Shown: positions 55,715 through 64,000 of the stretch, piece by piece
Layout of the letters: every line of letters starts with the position of its first letter
How positions within the stretch are numbered: the first letter of the stretch is position 1
DNA from: Tenuifilum thalassicum
Lineage (GTDB): Bacteria; Bacteroidota; Bacteroidia; Bacteroidales; Tenuifilaceae
NCBI RefSeq assembly: GCF_013265555.1
Contig: NZ_CP041345.1
Coordinates: 2,836,581-2,900,580 of the forward strand
Length of the DNA: 64,000 nt
Direction: 5' to 3'
Translations under genes and position numbers: made by a program
Notes under the pieces: model-generated
What the model was told of the DNA's origin: nothing
Database searches by the model: none
The model's input: the letters and a program-made list of their open reading frames with translations, nothing else

Positions 55715-56215
55715 ATGAAAAAGGTTTACACACTAATGCTATCATTATTCACCTTAAGTGCTTGGGCACAAGACATACCAATGCAAGTAATTGCATCTGC
55801 AGGTGGATATTTTGAAAACTCAAATGCTGGCATATCAATAAGCTGGACTTTGGGCGAGGTAGCTTACACAACCCTATCTACGGATAGTTATATACTAACA
55901 CAAGGGTTTCAACAGGGAAACCTTTTCACAACATCTATTGATGAGCCTAAATCAAATCAGGAGGGCATTAATGTTTTCCCTAACCCTGTTAGCGATATTT
56001 TAAAATTGCGCATCGATAATAGGTTTGCTACAGGAAATGTCTTTATAGAAATATTTGACGTTACTGGGAAGCTTGTTCTATCAGAAAAAATGAACTTAGA
56101 GCAATCAAGTCCTGCAGCACTAAATCTCTCCAACTTGCGTTCAGGCATTTATATTCTTCATGTTTTTTCAGAAAACGATAATGCCAAGAAAGTTATAAAA
56201 CTTATCAAGGAGTAA
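55715..56215 (+). CDS. Secreted protein with type IX secretion sorting domain
   Basis: 166 residues with a signal peptide (cut near SAWAQ-19). The N-terminal part (20-80) resembles the repeats of Bacteroidota surface proteins (VIASAGGYFENSNAGISISW, LGEVAYTTLSTDSYILTQGF). The C-terminal 80 residues are a T9SS type A tail: INVFPNPVSDILKLRID, then FDVTGKLVLSEKMN and SNLRSGIYILHVFSE ending KVIKLIKE. Such cargo crosses the outer membrane through the T9SS (PorQ is encoded here) and is anchored or released. Small for a T9SS cargo. 51 bases upstream of the repeat protein, probably one operon. Confidence 0.88.
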   Translation: MKKVYTLMLSLFTLSAWAQDIPMQVIASAGGYFENSNAGISISWTLGEVAYTTLSTDSYILTQGFQQGNLFTTSIDEPKSNQEGINVFPNPVSDILKLRIDNRFATGNVFIEIFDVTGKLVLSEKMNLEQSSPAALNLSNLRSGIYILHVFSENDNAKKVIKLIKE

Positions 56216-56266
56216 CTCTGTTACTTCCAAGCCTTTAATTATTATTCACTTAAAAAACATAAGGCC

Positions 56267-58732
56267 ATGAAGAGATTTGGCATAATAATTTATTGTCTAC
56301 TATTGACAGCTAGTTCGGTCTTCGCACAACAACTTAATGGATTTAGCTACCAAGCAGTAATCCGCAATAGTAGTGGGCAAATTTTACCTAATCAAAACAT
56401 AACGCTTCAACTTAGCTTGACTGACGAAAGTGGGTCGACCATTTATTACAGCGAACAGCAAACCCAAACAACAAATGAGCAAGGGATTATTAATCTTGAG
56501 ATTGGTAAAGGGACAATAATAAATGGAAATTTTAATGATATACCATGGCACACTAAGGCAGTCTTTCTAAAAGTAGAAATGAAGGTGAACTCCTCTTTGG
56601 AAACAATGGGTATACAAAGAGTTTTAGGTGTGCCCTTGGCCTTTTATACGGATAGTTCGGCTGCATCTGGACATTCTACTTACAGCGATACCGCAAAATT
56701 TGCTCAGAAAGTAACGCTAGATGGTGTTGTATTTGGAAGTGGAGATCCTGGTTCGTTTGCAATTTGGAGCACAAACGACACGTTAAAAAGTTTGCCTAAC
56801 CTTAATTTTGCGAACAGCATAGTTGTACAAGGTAACCCAACTACTAACCCTGATGATCCAATTTTTGAAGTTAAGAAAAGCAATGGGGATGTTATTTTTG
56901 GAGTATACCAAGAAGGTGTAAGAGTAAATATTGCTGATACTCCTGCAAAAGGAGCAAAGGGAGGTTTTGCTGTTGGGGGTCTTTCCACTACAAAAGCAGG
57001 TCAAACTGAATATTTCAGGATTACACCCGATAGCGCAAGAGTTTACATCAAACAAGTTCCTGCAAAAGGAGCAAAAGGAGGCTTTGCTGTTGGGGGGTTA
57101 TCTACGACAAAACTAACAACTGCACAAAACCTATTATTTATCAATCCCGACTCAGCAAGAATTTATCTTAATGAAAACGTTGCTAAAGGAGCAAAAGGTG
57201 GCTTTGCTGTTGGAGGGCTTTCAACTGGGAAAGCAAATCAATCACAACTTATCCAACTCACTAAAGACAATTACCTAATTGGCTACCAGGCAGGGAGTAA
57301 TATTACTACAGGTTTATATAACTCATTTATGGGATTCCAGGCAGGTAATTCAAACACAACAGGGAGCTGGAATACTTTTATAGGCTATCAGGCCGGTATG
57401 ACTAATACAGGAAGCGACAACACCTTTATTGGTTACCAAGCAGGTAGAGCTCATCAGTTTGGTGGAGGAAATGTTTACATTGGAAGTAAAGCTGGTGGTA
57501 ATGCCCAGAATGGTGTACAAAACATTGTTATTGGCGAATCTGCTGGTTTTAATACAATCAATGGGTTTAAGAATATCTTTATAGGTTTCATGGCTGGTAA
57601 CCAAAACACAAGTGGATACAATAATTTATTTATTGGTAGCAGTTCTGGTCAAAATAACACTACTGGTAATCGTAACATTTTCATAGGTGACAGCTCGGGA
57701 TTTTCAAACATTGGAGGCTTTGGGAATACATTCTTTGGGATAAAAAGCGGTTTTAATAATACAGGAGGTTACCGAAATCTTTACATGGGGTACATGTCTG
57801 GGTATAACAACGTAAATGGCTCCGACAATACGTTCCTAGGCGATATGGCAGGATCTGAAAATATCTCTGGTGCTGAAAACACCTTTGTGGGACAAGGTGC
57901 TGGCTCAACAAATACTACAGGTGCTTATAACACTGCAATTGGTTCAAGTGCTGGTAGGGGTATTATTGATGGAGTCAACAACCTAATGGTGGGTAGGTTC
58001 TCTGGATATAATGTTAATGGAAATGGCAATACATTTCTTGGAACCCAAAGTGGTGCTAGTTTTTCTGGGCCAGTTACTGCTAGCTATAACATTTGCATTG
58101 GAAATTCTAGTGCAGGAGGTTTAGATAACAGCTATTACAATGTATACATTGGTCAGCAAACAGGTAGCAAACCAGGTTCAAGCAATGTAGTTATTGGACA
58201 TCAGGCAGGAAATGTTGCTCAAGGAAACGGGAACATCTTTATTGGATATCGTGCAGGATATACTGAACCTAAAGGGAACAGGCTTTACATCCAGAACTCA
58301 GGAGTTGATTCAACTCAAGCGCTTATTTATGGTAGATTCGATCAAAAAACTTTAAGTTTTAATGCTAATGTTGGAATTGGAACTACTAATCCTGAAAAGG
58401 AGCTACATGTAGTTGGAGACGCTTTGATTACTGGCAGCATTTATTACGATGCATCCCAAACATATAGTAAACCAGACTTTGTATTCAAAGAAGATTATAA
58501 CAAAAAATTTGAACCACTAACAGTTGAAAACTTCATTCAAGCTAATGGCCATCTTCCATGGTTAACTAAAGCAACTGACGAGGGAAAGGAGATAAACCTT
58601 ACTCGCTTGCAGTTTGAAACTGTTGAAACTATTGAAAACCTTCAACTCCAAATCATAGAACAACAAAAGCAAATCAATTCTCTTAAGGCTGAGATTGAAG
58701 AACTTAAATCTTTTATCAAATCAAAAAAATAA
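56267..58732 (+). CDS. Repeat-rich surface protein, trimeric-adhesin-like head with C-terminal coiled coil
   Basis: 821 residues with a signal peptide (cut near SSVFAQ-21). An N-terminal conserved block (about 22-130: GFSYQAVIRNSSGQILPNQN) is the kind found in Bacteroidota surface proteins. Three 40-residue repeats with KGAKGGFAVGGLS lie at about 225-325. From about 335 to 690 come some sixteen short repeats of the form N-T-F-I-G-x-x-A-G-x-x-N-T-T-G (NTFIGYQAGMTNTGSDNTFI), resembling the left-handed beta-roll heads of trimeric autotransporters. The last part holds LPWLTKATDEGKEINLTRLQ and a heptad coiled coil (QIIEQQKQINSLKAEIEEL). No T9SS tail or autotransporter barrel is seen, so its export route is unclear. 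Confidence 0.8.
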   Translation: MKRFGIIIYCLLLTASSVFAQQLNGFSYQAVIRNSSGQILPNQNITLQLSLTDESGSTIYYSEQQTQTTNEQGIINLEIGKGTIINGNFNDIPWHTKAVFLKVEMKVNSSLETMGIQRVLGVPLAFYTDSSAASGHSTYSDTAKFAQKVTLDGVVFGSGDPGSFAIWSTNDTLKSLPNLNFANSIVVQGNPTTNPDDPIFEVKKSNGDVIFGVYQEGVRVNIADTPAKGAKGGFAVGGLSTTKAGQTEYFRITPDSARVYIKQVPAKGAKGGFAVGGLSTTKLTTAQNLLFINPDSARIYLNENVAKGAKGGFAVGGLSTGKANQSQLIQLTKDNYLIGYQAGSNITTGLYNSFMGFQAGNSNTTGSWNTFIGYQAGMTNTGSDNTFIGYQAGRAHQFGGGNVYIGSKAGGNAQNGVQNIVIGESAGFNTINGFKNIFIGFMAGNQNTSGYNNLFIGSSSGQNNTTGNRNIFIGDSSGFSNIGGFGNTFFGIKSGFNNTGGYRNLYMGYMSGYNNVNGSDNTFLGDMAGSENISGAENTFVGQGAGSTNTTGAYNTAIGSSAGRGIIDGVNNLMVGRFSGYNVNGNGNTFLGTQSGASFSGPVTASYNICIGNSSAGGLDNSYYNVYIGQQTGSKPGSSNVVIGHQAGNVAQGNGNIFIGYRAGYTEPKGNRLYIQNSGVDSTQALIYGRFDQKTLSFNANVGIGTTNPEKELHVVGDALITGSIYYDASQTYSKPDFVFKEDYNKKFEPLTVENFIQANGHLPWLTKATDEGKEINLTRLQFETVETIENLQLQIIEQQKQINSLKAEIEELKSFIKSKK
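56930..57236 (+). repeat. Three tandem repeats of about 120 bases inside the surface protein
   Basis: Each copy contains GCAAAAGGAGCAAA(A/G)GG (or close) encoding KGAKGGFAVGGLS at about 56945, 57062 and 57184. The copies differ mostly at third positions, so they were duplicated some time ago and kept at the protein level. Confidence 0.7.
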
Positions 58733-58750
58733 AATAATCTGCAGACAAAC

Positions 58751-58784
58751 AGAGGCTGTCCATAAAGGCAGCCTCTATTTTTTA
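58751..58784 (+). terminator. Intrinsic terminator of the surface protein gene
   Basis: AGAGGCTG / CAGCCTCT (8 pairs, 58751-58776) with a 10-base loop, then ATTTTTT. Lies between this gene and the convergent chemoreceptor gene. Confidence 0.87.
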
Positions 58785-58804
58785 ATAAATTCCAAAAGGC
58801 GATA

Positions 58805-59926
58805 TCACCTAACCTTAAAGTATTCAATAAGCTCTGCTAAAGATTTAGCTTTAGCGTTTAACTCTTCGGCGCTGGCTGCAACTTCCTCAGATAGTGAAGC
58901 GTTTTGCTGTGTAGTGTTATTTAACTCCTGTACCGATGCGTTTACTTGCTCAGTACCTGTGCGTTGCTCATGAGTTGCAGCGGTTATCTCCCTTATTAAA
59001 TCGGTAGTTCTTATTATTTCGTTCACATTCTGATTCATCAGTTCCTTGGCTTTTACAGAGATTTCTGCTCCTCTTTGGGATACTTCAATTATTTCGTTTG
59101 CTGCCTGACGGCTTCGCTCTGCGAGCCTACGCACTTCTGCAGCAACTACAGCAAAACCTTTCCCATGTTCTCCTGCTCGGGCTGCCTCTACGGCAGCATT
59201 TAGCGCAAGAAGATTGGTTTGAAAGGCAATATCGTTAATTATGCTAATTTTTTGGGCTATCTCATTCATGGAGTCAAGGGCAACGTTTGTCGACTCAACC
59301 CCTTTTTCAAGATCCTTTGAAGTTGATACAGCTATGGTTTCAGTTTGTACAGCATTCTCGGAATTTTGCTGTATGCTTGAAAGTATTTCCTCCATGGAGC
59401 TAGAAATCTCTTCTAGCGATGATGCCTGCTCTGAGGTAACCTCGGAAAGGCTACTTGCGCTCATGCTCATTTGGTTAGCCGAAGATTCAAGTTCATCAGC
59501 TGCATCGGAGATTCCTTCAATAATCTCTCGAAGCTTCTTTGCAAGATTGCCAATCGAAATGCTTAACTTACCTAGCTCATCGTTGCGCTTTGCATACTGG
59601 GTATTAACCTCAACTGTTAAATCACCCTCACTCATTTTATACAAATCGTCTATTGCATGATCAAGTGGTTTACGAACCCTTTTTGCAATATATGCTATGC
59701 CCAATATACCCGAAATGATAATTATTGGCGAGGTTATATATGCAGGAAAATATTCTGGATAGATAAACCTTAAACTCACCAGTACGTCTATTAAAGTACC
59801 CCATGCTAGGGTTACTGTTCCCATTGTTATAAGAATAGACTTCTTAAAGAAATACCTTATGGTAGCTATACCAATTGGAAGAGCAATACTAACAAGGATT
59901 ACTAGGCTCAAAACTTCTTTATTCAT
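58805..59926 (-). CDS. Methyl-accepting chemotaxis protein without a periplasmic sensor
   Basis: 373 residues. Three hydrophobic segments at the N-terminus (about 5-23, 32-52, 64-82), no extracytoplasmic domain, then HAMP ([20 protein letters not shown]) and a full signalling domain with the tip [20 protein letters not shown] and [20 protein letters not shown]. Methylation-type helices surround it ([20 protein letters not shown]). Such short receptors usually sense redox, energy state or a membrane-bound partner. No che genes are adjacent. Note that the window also opens with a HAMP protein of another kind. Confidence 0.93.
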   Translation of the reverse strand: MNKEVLSLVILVSIALPIGIATIRYFFKKSILITMGTVTLAWGTLIDVLVSLRFIYPEYFPAYITSPIIIISGILGIAYIAKRVRKPLDHAIDDLYKMSEGDLTVEVNTQYAKRNDELGKLSISIGNLAKKLREIIEGISDAADELESSANQMSMSASSLSEVTSEQASSLEEISSSMEEILSSIQQNSENAVQTETIAVSTSKDLEKGVESTNVALDSMNEIAQKISIINDIAFQTNLLALNAAVEAARAGEHGKGFAVVAAEVRRLAERSRQAANEIIEVSQRGAEISVKAKELMNQNVNEIIRTTDLIREITAATHEQRTGTEQVNASVQELNNTTQQNASLSEEVAASAEELNAKAKSLAELIEYFKVR

Positions 59927-60086
59927 AGCAAAAGTTTTATCATTACACGATTTATACGTTTGTTCAAATTGAAAAGTTAGTCTAAATTAACATATGATGC
60001 AACTTTATGATATAAAACAGTGCTTTTTCCTATTTAACTCAACAAATAAGGAGTTTACACGCATCATTGTTATATATCAATTAAAA

Positions 60087-60899
60087 CTAAATGCCATCAA
60101 AAAGTTTCTTATAGATCCGCTCACTCTCTTTTTGGTTAATTTCCCATAGCTTGTTACTAATTCTTAACAACCTATGAACTCTAAACCTATTTTTTACAGA
60201 CAAATGCGGTAAAATCCTATCGAGCAGCAACGCTAAGGGTTTAAACTTTACTATACCCACTAACGACTTTGTTCTATCGTACATTGATAGGGGATTACGG
60301 AAACCTGAACCGTGGTGATAAATTAAATCGGCATAAATACCAAACATTAAACCATGGTCTGAGAGCTGGGAAGTTCTTAATAGCGGTAGCCACTCCACAT
60401 TTTTATCGTTTAAAGCCTTTAGCAGATTGCCGCCAACATCGGTTCTGCTATAACCTGCTGTTGTACCCCACTGATATCCTTCTTTCCAATCGCCTTTAAT
60501 TGATTTCCAGAATCCAATAGTTGTAACACAAAACGAAGGGTGTGGCTGTATATCGCCTATATTCTCAACCCTTTTTACTGCTGCTAAAGGATACTTTGAA
60601 AGTGATTCGGTGATAAATTCATCTATGGGCTTTATGGGGAAGGCATCGCCATCTATAAAAATAATAACATCATCATCGGATGCCTGAAGCGAAATAAATT
60701 TGGCCAAAAGGTTTAACTTTATAGCATGTTCTGTTATGGGCTCGCAGCATGCAAAATCGTATCGGTGATAGTGCTTACAAGCATCGCCACTTAAAAAGGC
60801 AAATACCTTAAATGGCTGTTTTATGTTCTTTTGAAGATACCTTAGCTGAATATCAACCCATTTATCGGATTGCCAATGTACGGTTGCAATGTAAAGCAT
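60087..60899 (-). CDS. Putative glycosyltransferase (GT-A type)
   Basis: 270 residues, cytosolic. FIDGDAFPIKPIDEFITESL has a D-x-D metal/sugar-nucleotide motif, following VIIFIDGD, and the N-terminal part (LYIATVHWQSDKWVDIQLRY) suits a family A fold. YQWGTTAGYSRTDVGGNLLK in the middle is conserved-looking. I do not recognise a named family; it is probably a sugar transferase acting on an envelope polymer. Divergent from a GT4 enzyme (58 bases), which supports a shared surface-glycan role. Confidence 0.65.
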   Translation of the reverse strand: MLYIATVHWQSDKWVDIQLRYLQKNIKQPFKVFAFLSGDACKHYHRYDFACCEPITEHAIKLNLLAKFISLQASDDDVIIFIDGDAFPIKPIDEFITESLSKYPLAAVKRVENIGDIQPHPSFCVTTIGFWKSIKGDWKEGYQWGTTAGYSRTDVGGNLLKALNDKNVEWLPLLRTSQLSDHGLMFGIYADLIYHHGSGFRNPLSMYDRTKSLVGIVKFKPLALLLDRILPHLSVKNRFRVHRLLRISNKLWEINQKESERIYKKLFDGI

Positions 60900-60957
60900 T
60901 TATTGCGTATAGTGTTTATGCAAAGTTAACCAATTTAGTTAATATTGTTTAATCAAA

Positions 60958-62139
60958 ATGTCAACATCTTCAATAAAAAAATACAATCAAATTGTAATAT
61001 TCACTGCCGAGACCTACCCATCGGTGGCAGGCGATGGCAGAAATGCTTTACTCGTTGGGTCTAAACTTGCGGCTAAAGGGCATAGGGTTTTACTTATTAG
61101 CCTCAATCCTAATAATTTACTTCAACCTTACGAAACCATTAATGGAGTTCAAATAGAAAGAGTTGCATATAACTATAAAACCAAACTTGGACGTGCTATT
61201 TTAAGATTAAATCTTTTATGGCACCTTCAAAAGCTTAAGAACCCAAAGACTATTTGGCTAATTTATGGGGCAATGCCAGGGTTTAGGACAATAATGCTAG
61301 CAGCTATTCTGAAAGGTGTTAGTTTTATCTTTAGGTCAACACTATGGGGTTTCGACGATGCGTACACTCTTGCTGGAAAACCTCTTAAGTTCTTTACCAG
61401 AGTTCTTCTTAAAAAAGTTAATGGTTACTACGCCTTAAACAGTAGTTTTGCATCCTCATGGATCAGCGTGTTTGGACAGTCTAACATCTTCAAATCGTTT
61501 CAAGGAGTTGAATTGGGGAGGTTCAACATTAAAAACAGAAATGAAATTAGAGCACTAACAAGGCAGGAATTGGGGATTCCACCAGATCAACCAGCAATTC
61601 TTATGGTTGGGCATTTAATTCATCGCAAGGGATTTCCTGAGATTATTGATTGGATAGGGAAGATAGATGATGAATACATACTAATCCATCTGGGTAGCTA
61701 CCAGGCATCGGAATGGGATACAGTTAGCCTATATAACGGTGAAATGAGCCAACACAAGTCCTATGCTGAAAAGGTTTTAGGTGATAAAATAAGATTCTTA
61801 GGGCGCCACAACGACACCTACAAGTTTTACCTTGCTTCCGATATCTTCCTTATGGCCTCGTATGCCGAAGGGTATCCACCAAATTCCGTAAATGAGGCCC
61901 TAGCAGCTGGATTACCTGTTATCACCAGAAAAATACCAGGCGTTACCGATACTATAACCGATGGATTAAATGGTTTTCATTTTTCTTCCGAAAAAGAATT
62001 TTCTGCAAAACTCTCATCTCTAATCCACAACAAGCCCAGAAGAATTGAAATGGGCAGAAATGCACAAATTTTTGCAAGCGACAAACTCAATATCAATTTG
62101 ATTGTTGACAGGCTAGAAACATTTATCAATGCGATTTAA
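60958..62139 (+). CDS. GT4-family glycosyltransferase
   Basis: 393 residues. N-terminal domain with ETYPSVAGDGRNALLVGSKL; C-terminal nucleotide-sugar domain with LMVGHLIHRKGFPEIIDW and the E-x7-E core SYAEGYPPNSVNEALAAGLP (two conserved glutamates) then VITRKIPGVTDTITDGLNG. Retaining transfer of a sugar from a nucleotide donor to a lipid-linked or surface glycan, at the cytosolic face. Shares a divergent promoter region with the GT-A gene; followed by the K+ channel after 50 bases. Confidence 0.9.
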   Translation: MSTSSIKKYNQIVIFTAETYPSVAGDGRNALLVGSKLAAKGHRVLLISLNPNNLLQPYETINGVQIERVAYNYKTKLGRAILRLNLLWHLQKLKNPKTIWLIYGAMPGFRTIMLAAILKGVSFIFRSTLWGFDDAYTLAGKPLKFFTRVLLKKVNGYYALNSSFASSWISVFGQSNIFKSFQGVELGRFNIKNRNEIRALTRQELGIPPDQPAILMVGHLIHRKGFPEIIDWIGKIDDEYILIHLGSYQASEWDTVSLYNGEMSQHKSYAEKVLGDKIRFLGRHNDTYKFYLASDIFLMASYAEGYPPNSVNEALAAGLPVITRKIPGVTDTITDGLNGFHFSSEKEFSAKLSSLIHNKPRRIEMGRNAQIFASDKLNINLIVDRLETFINAI

Positions 62140-62188
62140 AACAACCAACCTGAATTTTGTGTAACTTACTCACACAAACGAATGCTAA

Positions 62189-63001
62189 ATGGCATATAGG
62201 GAAAAACTATACAAAATTGTTTTTGAAAGCGACACCAGAGCTGGTAAGCTATTTGATGTATGGCTTCTATGGTTAATTCTTGTAAGCATAACCATAACAA
62301 TACTTGATAGTGTCCCAAACATAAATAGCACCTTAAAGTTACAATTCTATCTGGCTGAATGGTTTTTCACCATTCTTTTTAGCGTGGAATACTTGTTACG
62401 CATTTTCATTAGTCCCAAGCCCTTTCGATATATTTTTAGTTTTTGGGGATTTATTGACCTATTGGCCATACTACCAACTTTCTTCAGCCTTTTCTTTTAT
62501 GGATACCACTACCTTTTAGTCGTTAGGATTTTCAGACTTTTGCGTGTATTCAGAATTCTAAAACTTGCCAGGTTTAACCGAGAAGCAAGAATATTGTTAG
62601 ATGCGCTAAAAGCAAGTTCATACAAAATTGGTATATTTTTCTCTGCCGTTCTTACCATAGTTGTATTGATGGGGACTATTATGTATGTTGTAGAAAGTGG
62701 CGAGAATGGCTTTAGCAGCATTCCACAAAGCATTTACTGGGCAATAATTACTATAACCACAGTAGGCTATGGCGACATCGTACCGCACACCGTGCTAGGT
62801 AAATTCATTTCATCATTTGCCATGCTTATTGGTTATGCTATTATTGCAGTGCCTACTGGTATAATTACAGTAGAGGTAGGAAAATCAACCAATAAGAAAC
62901 AAAAATGCCCTATGTGCAACAAATTAGCACCAACCAGTGCTAACTACTGTTCATATTGCGGCACCAAGCTAAACCAAAACTCACATGAAAGAGATTCTTA
63001 A
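62189..63001 (+). CDS. Voltage-gated-type potassium channel with C-terminal zinc ribbon
   Basis: 270 residues, six membrane segments. S4 is VVRIFRLLRVFRILKLARF with arginines every third position (113, 116, 119, 122); the pore ends in ITTVGYGDIVPH, a K+ selectivity filter at residues 191-196. After S6 comes a short cytosolic tail with CPMC at 240-243 and CSYC at 254-257, a zinc-ribbon (double CxxC). Similar to the KvAP/Kch ion-transport family. Ends 17 bases inside the MscS gene, a frame-shifted overlap that couples the two. Confidence 0.9.
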   Translation: MAYREKLYKIVFESDTRAGKLFDVWLLWLILVSITITILDSVPNINSTLKLQFYLAEWFFTILFSVEYLLRIFISPKPFRYIFSFWGFIDLLAILPTFFSLFFYGYHYLLVVRIFRLLRVFRILKLARFNREARILLDALKASSYKIGIFFSAVLTIVVLMGTIMYVVESGENGFSSIPQSIYWAIITITTVGYGDIVPHTVLGKFISSFAMLIGYAIIAVPTGIITVEVGKSTNKKQKCPMCNKLAPTSANYCSYCGTKLNQNSHERDS

Positions 63002-63821
63002 CACCAAAATTATCGAGATTGGGGAATATGTGCTTCGCTTACAAAACTTGTTGAGTTTTGTTATTTTTCTTGTGATAGTTATTGCTGTTTATTACTCAAT
63101 TAAGCGATTAATATTCCGTTCAAAAACCTTACAAACTTCAATGAAGTACACGGTTTCCAAACTACTTCAATACATCATTATCTTTCTTTCTTTCATCATC
63201 AGCTTAAAACTACTGGGTTTTAACATATCGGTTTTACTTGCTGGTTCGGCAGCGTTACTTGTTGGTGTGGGGTTTGGTTTGCAAAACATATTTAACGATT
63301 TCATTTCGGGCATAATATTACTACTTGACGGGACTCTTAAGGTTGGCGACATCATTGAGGTTAATGGCAAAATATACAAGGTTTTAGAAATCAGCTTCAG
63401 ATACACAATTGTTCTTGGCCGCGATGAGAATTACATCATCCTGCCAAATTCTAGCCTAACAAGTAATACCGTAATAAACTGGACACATAGCGAAGTTGCT
63501 TCACGGTTTAAAATAACGGTTGGAGTGGATTACTCTTCAGACGTTCAAAAGGTTATGCGCATTCTTAAAGAGGTGGCAGCTGGACATGCAAAGGTTCTCT
63601 CTAAGCCAGAACCATTTGTTCGATTTGAGGATTATGCTGACTCCGCATTGATTTTTGGTGTTTACTTCTATACCGATGAGGTATTTCGTGTTGAAAACAT
63701 TAAGAGCGAAATCAGGATTCAGATTTATAAAGCATTCAAAGAAAATGGTATCAATATCCCATTTCCACAACGGGTAATACATTTCAGCAAAGATGCAGAC
63801 CAGAAAGACTCAAACCAATAA
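62985..63821 (+). CDS. MscS-family mechanosensitive channel
   Basis: 278 residues. Three N-terminal helices, with TM3 in ISVLLAGSAALLVGVGFGLQ followed by NIFNDFISGIILLLDGTLKV, the MscS signature; then the beta domain (GDIIEVNGKIYKVLEISFRY) and the alpha-beta vestibule to the end. It opens under membrane tension to release solutes during osmotic downshock. Start ATG at 62985 overlaps the channel gene by 17 bases. Small-conductance type by length. Confidence 0.94.
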   Translation: MKEILNTKIIEIGEYVLRLQNLLSFVIFLVIVIAVYYSIKRLIFRSKTLQTSMKYTVSKLLQYIIIFLSFIISLKLLGFNISVLLAGSAALLVGVGFGLQNIFNDFISGIILLLDGTLKVGDIIEVNGKIYKVLEISFRYTIVLGRDENYIILPNSSLTSNTVINWTHSEVASRFKITVGVDYSSDVQKVMRILKEVAAGHAKVLSKPEPFVRFEDYADSALIFGVYFYTDEVFRVENIKSEIRIQIYKAFKENGINIPFPQRVIHFSKDADQKDSNQ

Positions 63822-63906
63822 CCAACAAATAATTACTTAAAAATCGAAACAACATGCAGCAACCAAACCTTTTTAAACGTCTCTATAAAAACCAAAACCA
63901 AAAAAC

Positions 63907-64000
63907 ATGAAATCAAGAGTTATCCTTCTATTACTTCTCACAGGTTTGGGTATTCAAACCATAAACGCTCAGGTAACACGCAAGTTTAACCAAACTGGAT
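63907..64000 (+). CDS. Start of a secreted protein (cut by window edge)
   Basis: ATG at 63907 opens a frame that reads to the right edge without a stop (31 residues visible): a lysine/arginine start, a leucine-rich core (VILLLLLTGLGIQ) and INAQ, a plausible signal peptide with cleavage after NAQ. Preceded by an A-rich stretch. The family cannot be named from this piece. Confidence 0.55.
   Translation, partial: MKSRVILLLLLTGLGIQTINAQVTRKFNQTG

Noticed and set aside
57278-58290. CRISPR-like regular spacing of short repeats
   Set aside because: Repeats are coding (in-frame, period varying by whole codons), with variation at third positions; this is a protein repeat.
59241-59660. 139-codon open frame antisense to the chemoreceptor gene
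   Set aside because: Shadow of a helical, alanine/serine/glutamate-rich gene; low-complexity translation.

Overview
The window is an ordinary-looking chromosomal stretch from a member of the Bacteroidota, probably an anaerobic or microaerophilic Bacteroidales/Marinilabiliales-type organism. Seen in the sequence: an A+T-rich genome; several promoters of the Bacteroidota type (TTTG or TTG, about 17-21 bases, then TAnnTTTG); type IX secretion parts (PorQ and a C-terminal sorting domain); families largely confined to this phylum (DUF3098, DUF5683, a CCDC81-type HU/SPOR protein, GH97); and the glyS-yfhO-ftsX-DUF3098-uppP-truB-queA gene order. Class I fumarase, the two-subunit methylmalonyl-CoA mutase and an adenosylcobalamin-type ribonucleotide reductase suggest a cobalamin-using, succinate/propionate-type metabolism. 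No insertion sequence, prophage, CRISPR array or rRNA was seen.

Layout. 1-5 kb: the end of a Cache-HAMP-GAF-PAS sensor, a DUF2797 protein, and a PspC / PadR / PspC operon with a strong promoter, then tRNA-Gln. 5-9.3 kb: a leftward MBOAT acyltransferase with two different SGNH hydrolases (extracytoplasmic O-acylation). 9.4-12.2 kb: ArsC-like protein, double-CAP-domain secreted protein and fumarase, ending at a bidirectional terminator. 12.3-20.2 kb: the long leftward housekeeping run from glyS to queA. 20.3-25.9 kb: a YfiR-domain/histidine-kinase fusion and nrdJ. 26-34.9 kb: a leftward galactoside operon (POTRA-less Omp85-type barrel, GH2 beta-galactosidase, GH97 probable alpha-galactosidase, galactokinase), preceded by a seven-TM AraC-type regulator that has its own terminator.

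34.9-37.4 kb is the most accessory-looking part: a TlpA-like protein in gene-poor flanks with possible decayed coding sequence. 37.4-44.3 kb: mutB and mutA, then DUF5683-parB-parA, with a tandem 11-mer in the parA leader. 44.5-48.3 kb: lipid kinase, porQ, cmk and ispH. 48.5-53 kb: nucleoside permease, DHA2 efflux pump and a FadL-type porin. 53-55.5 kb: HU/SPOR protein, folB, tRNA-Cys and cysH. 55.7-58.7 kb: a T9SS-tailed protein and an 821-residue repeat protein with a trimeric-adhesin-like architecture. 58.8-64 kb: a sensorless chemoreceptor, two glycosyltransferases, a voltage-gated K+ channel with a zinc ribbon overlapping an MscS channel, and the start of a secreted protein cut by the window edge.

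The points most worth following up are the SusCD-less galactoside operon with its Omp85-type barrel and membrane-embedded AraC regulator, the SGNH/SGNH/MBOAT operon, the YfiR-kinase fusion, the paired PspC proteins around PadR, the repeat-built surface protein, and several short symmetric repeats placed like operators upstream of parA, the nucleoside permease and mutA.
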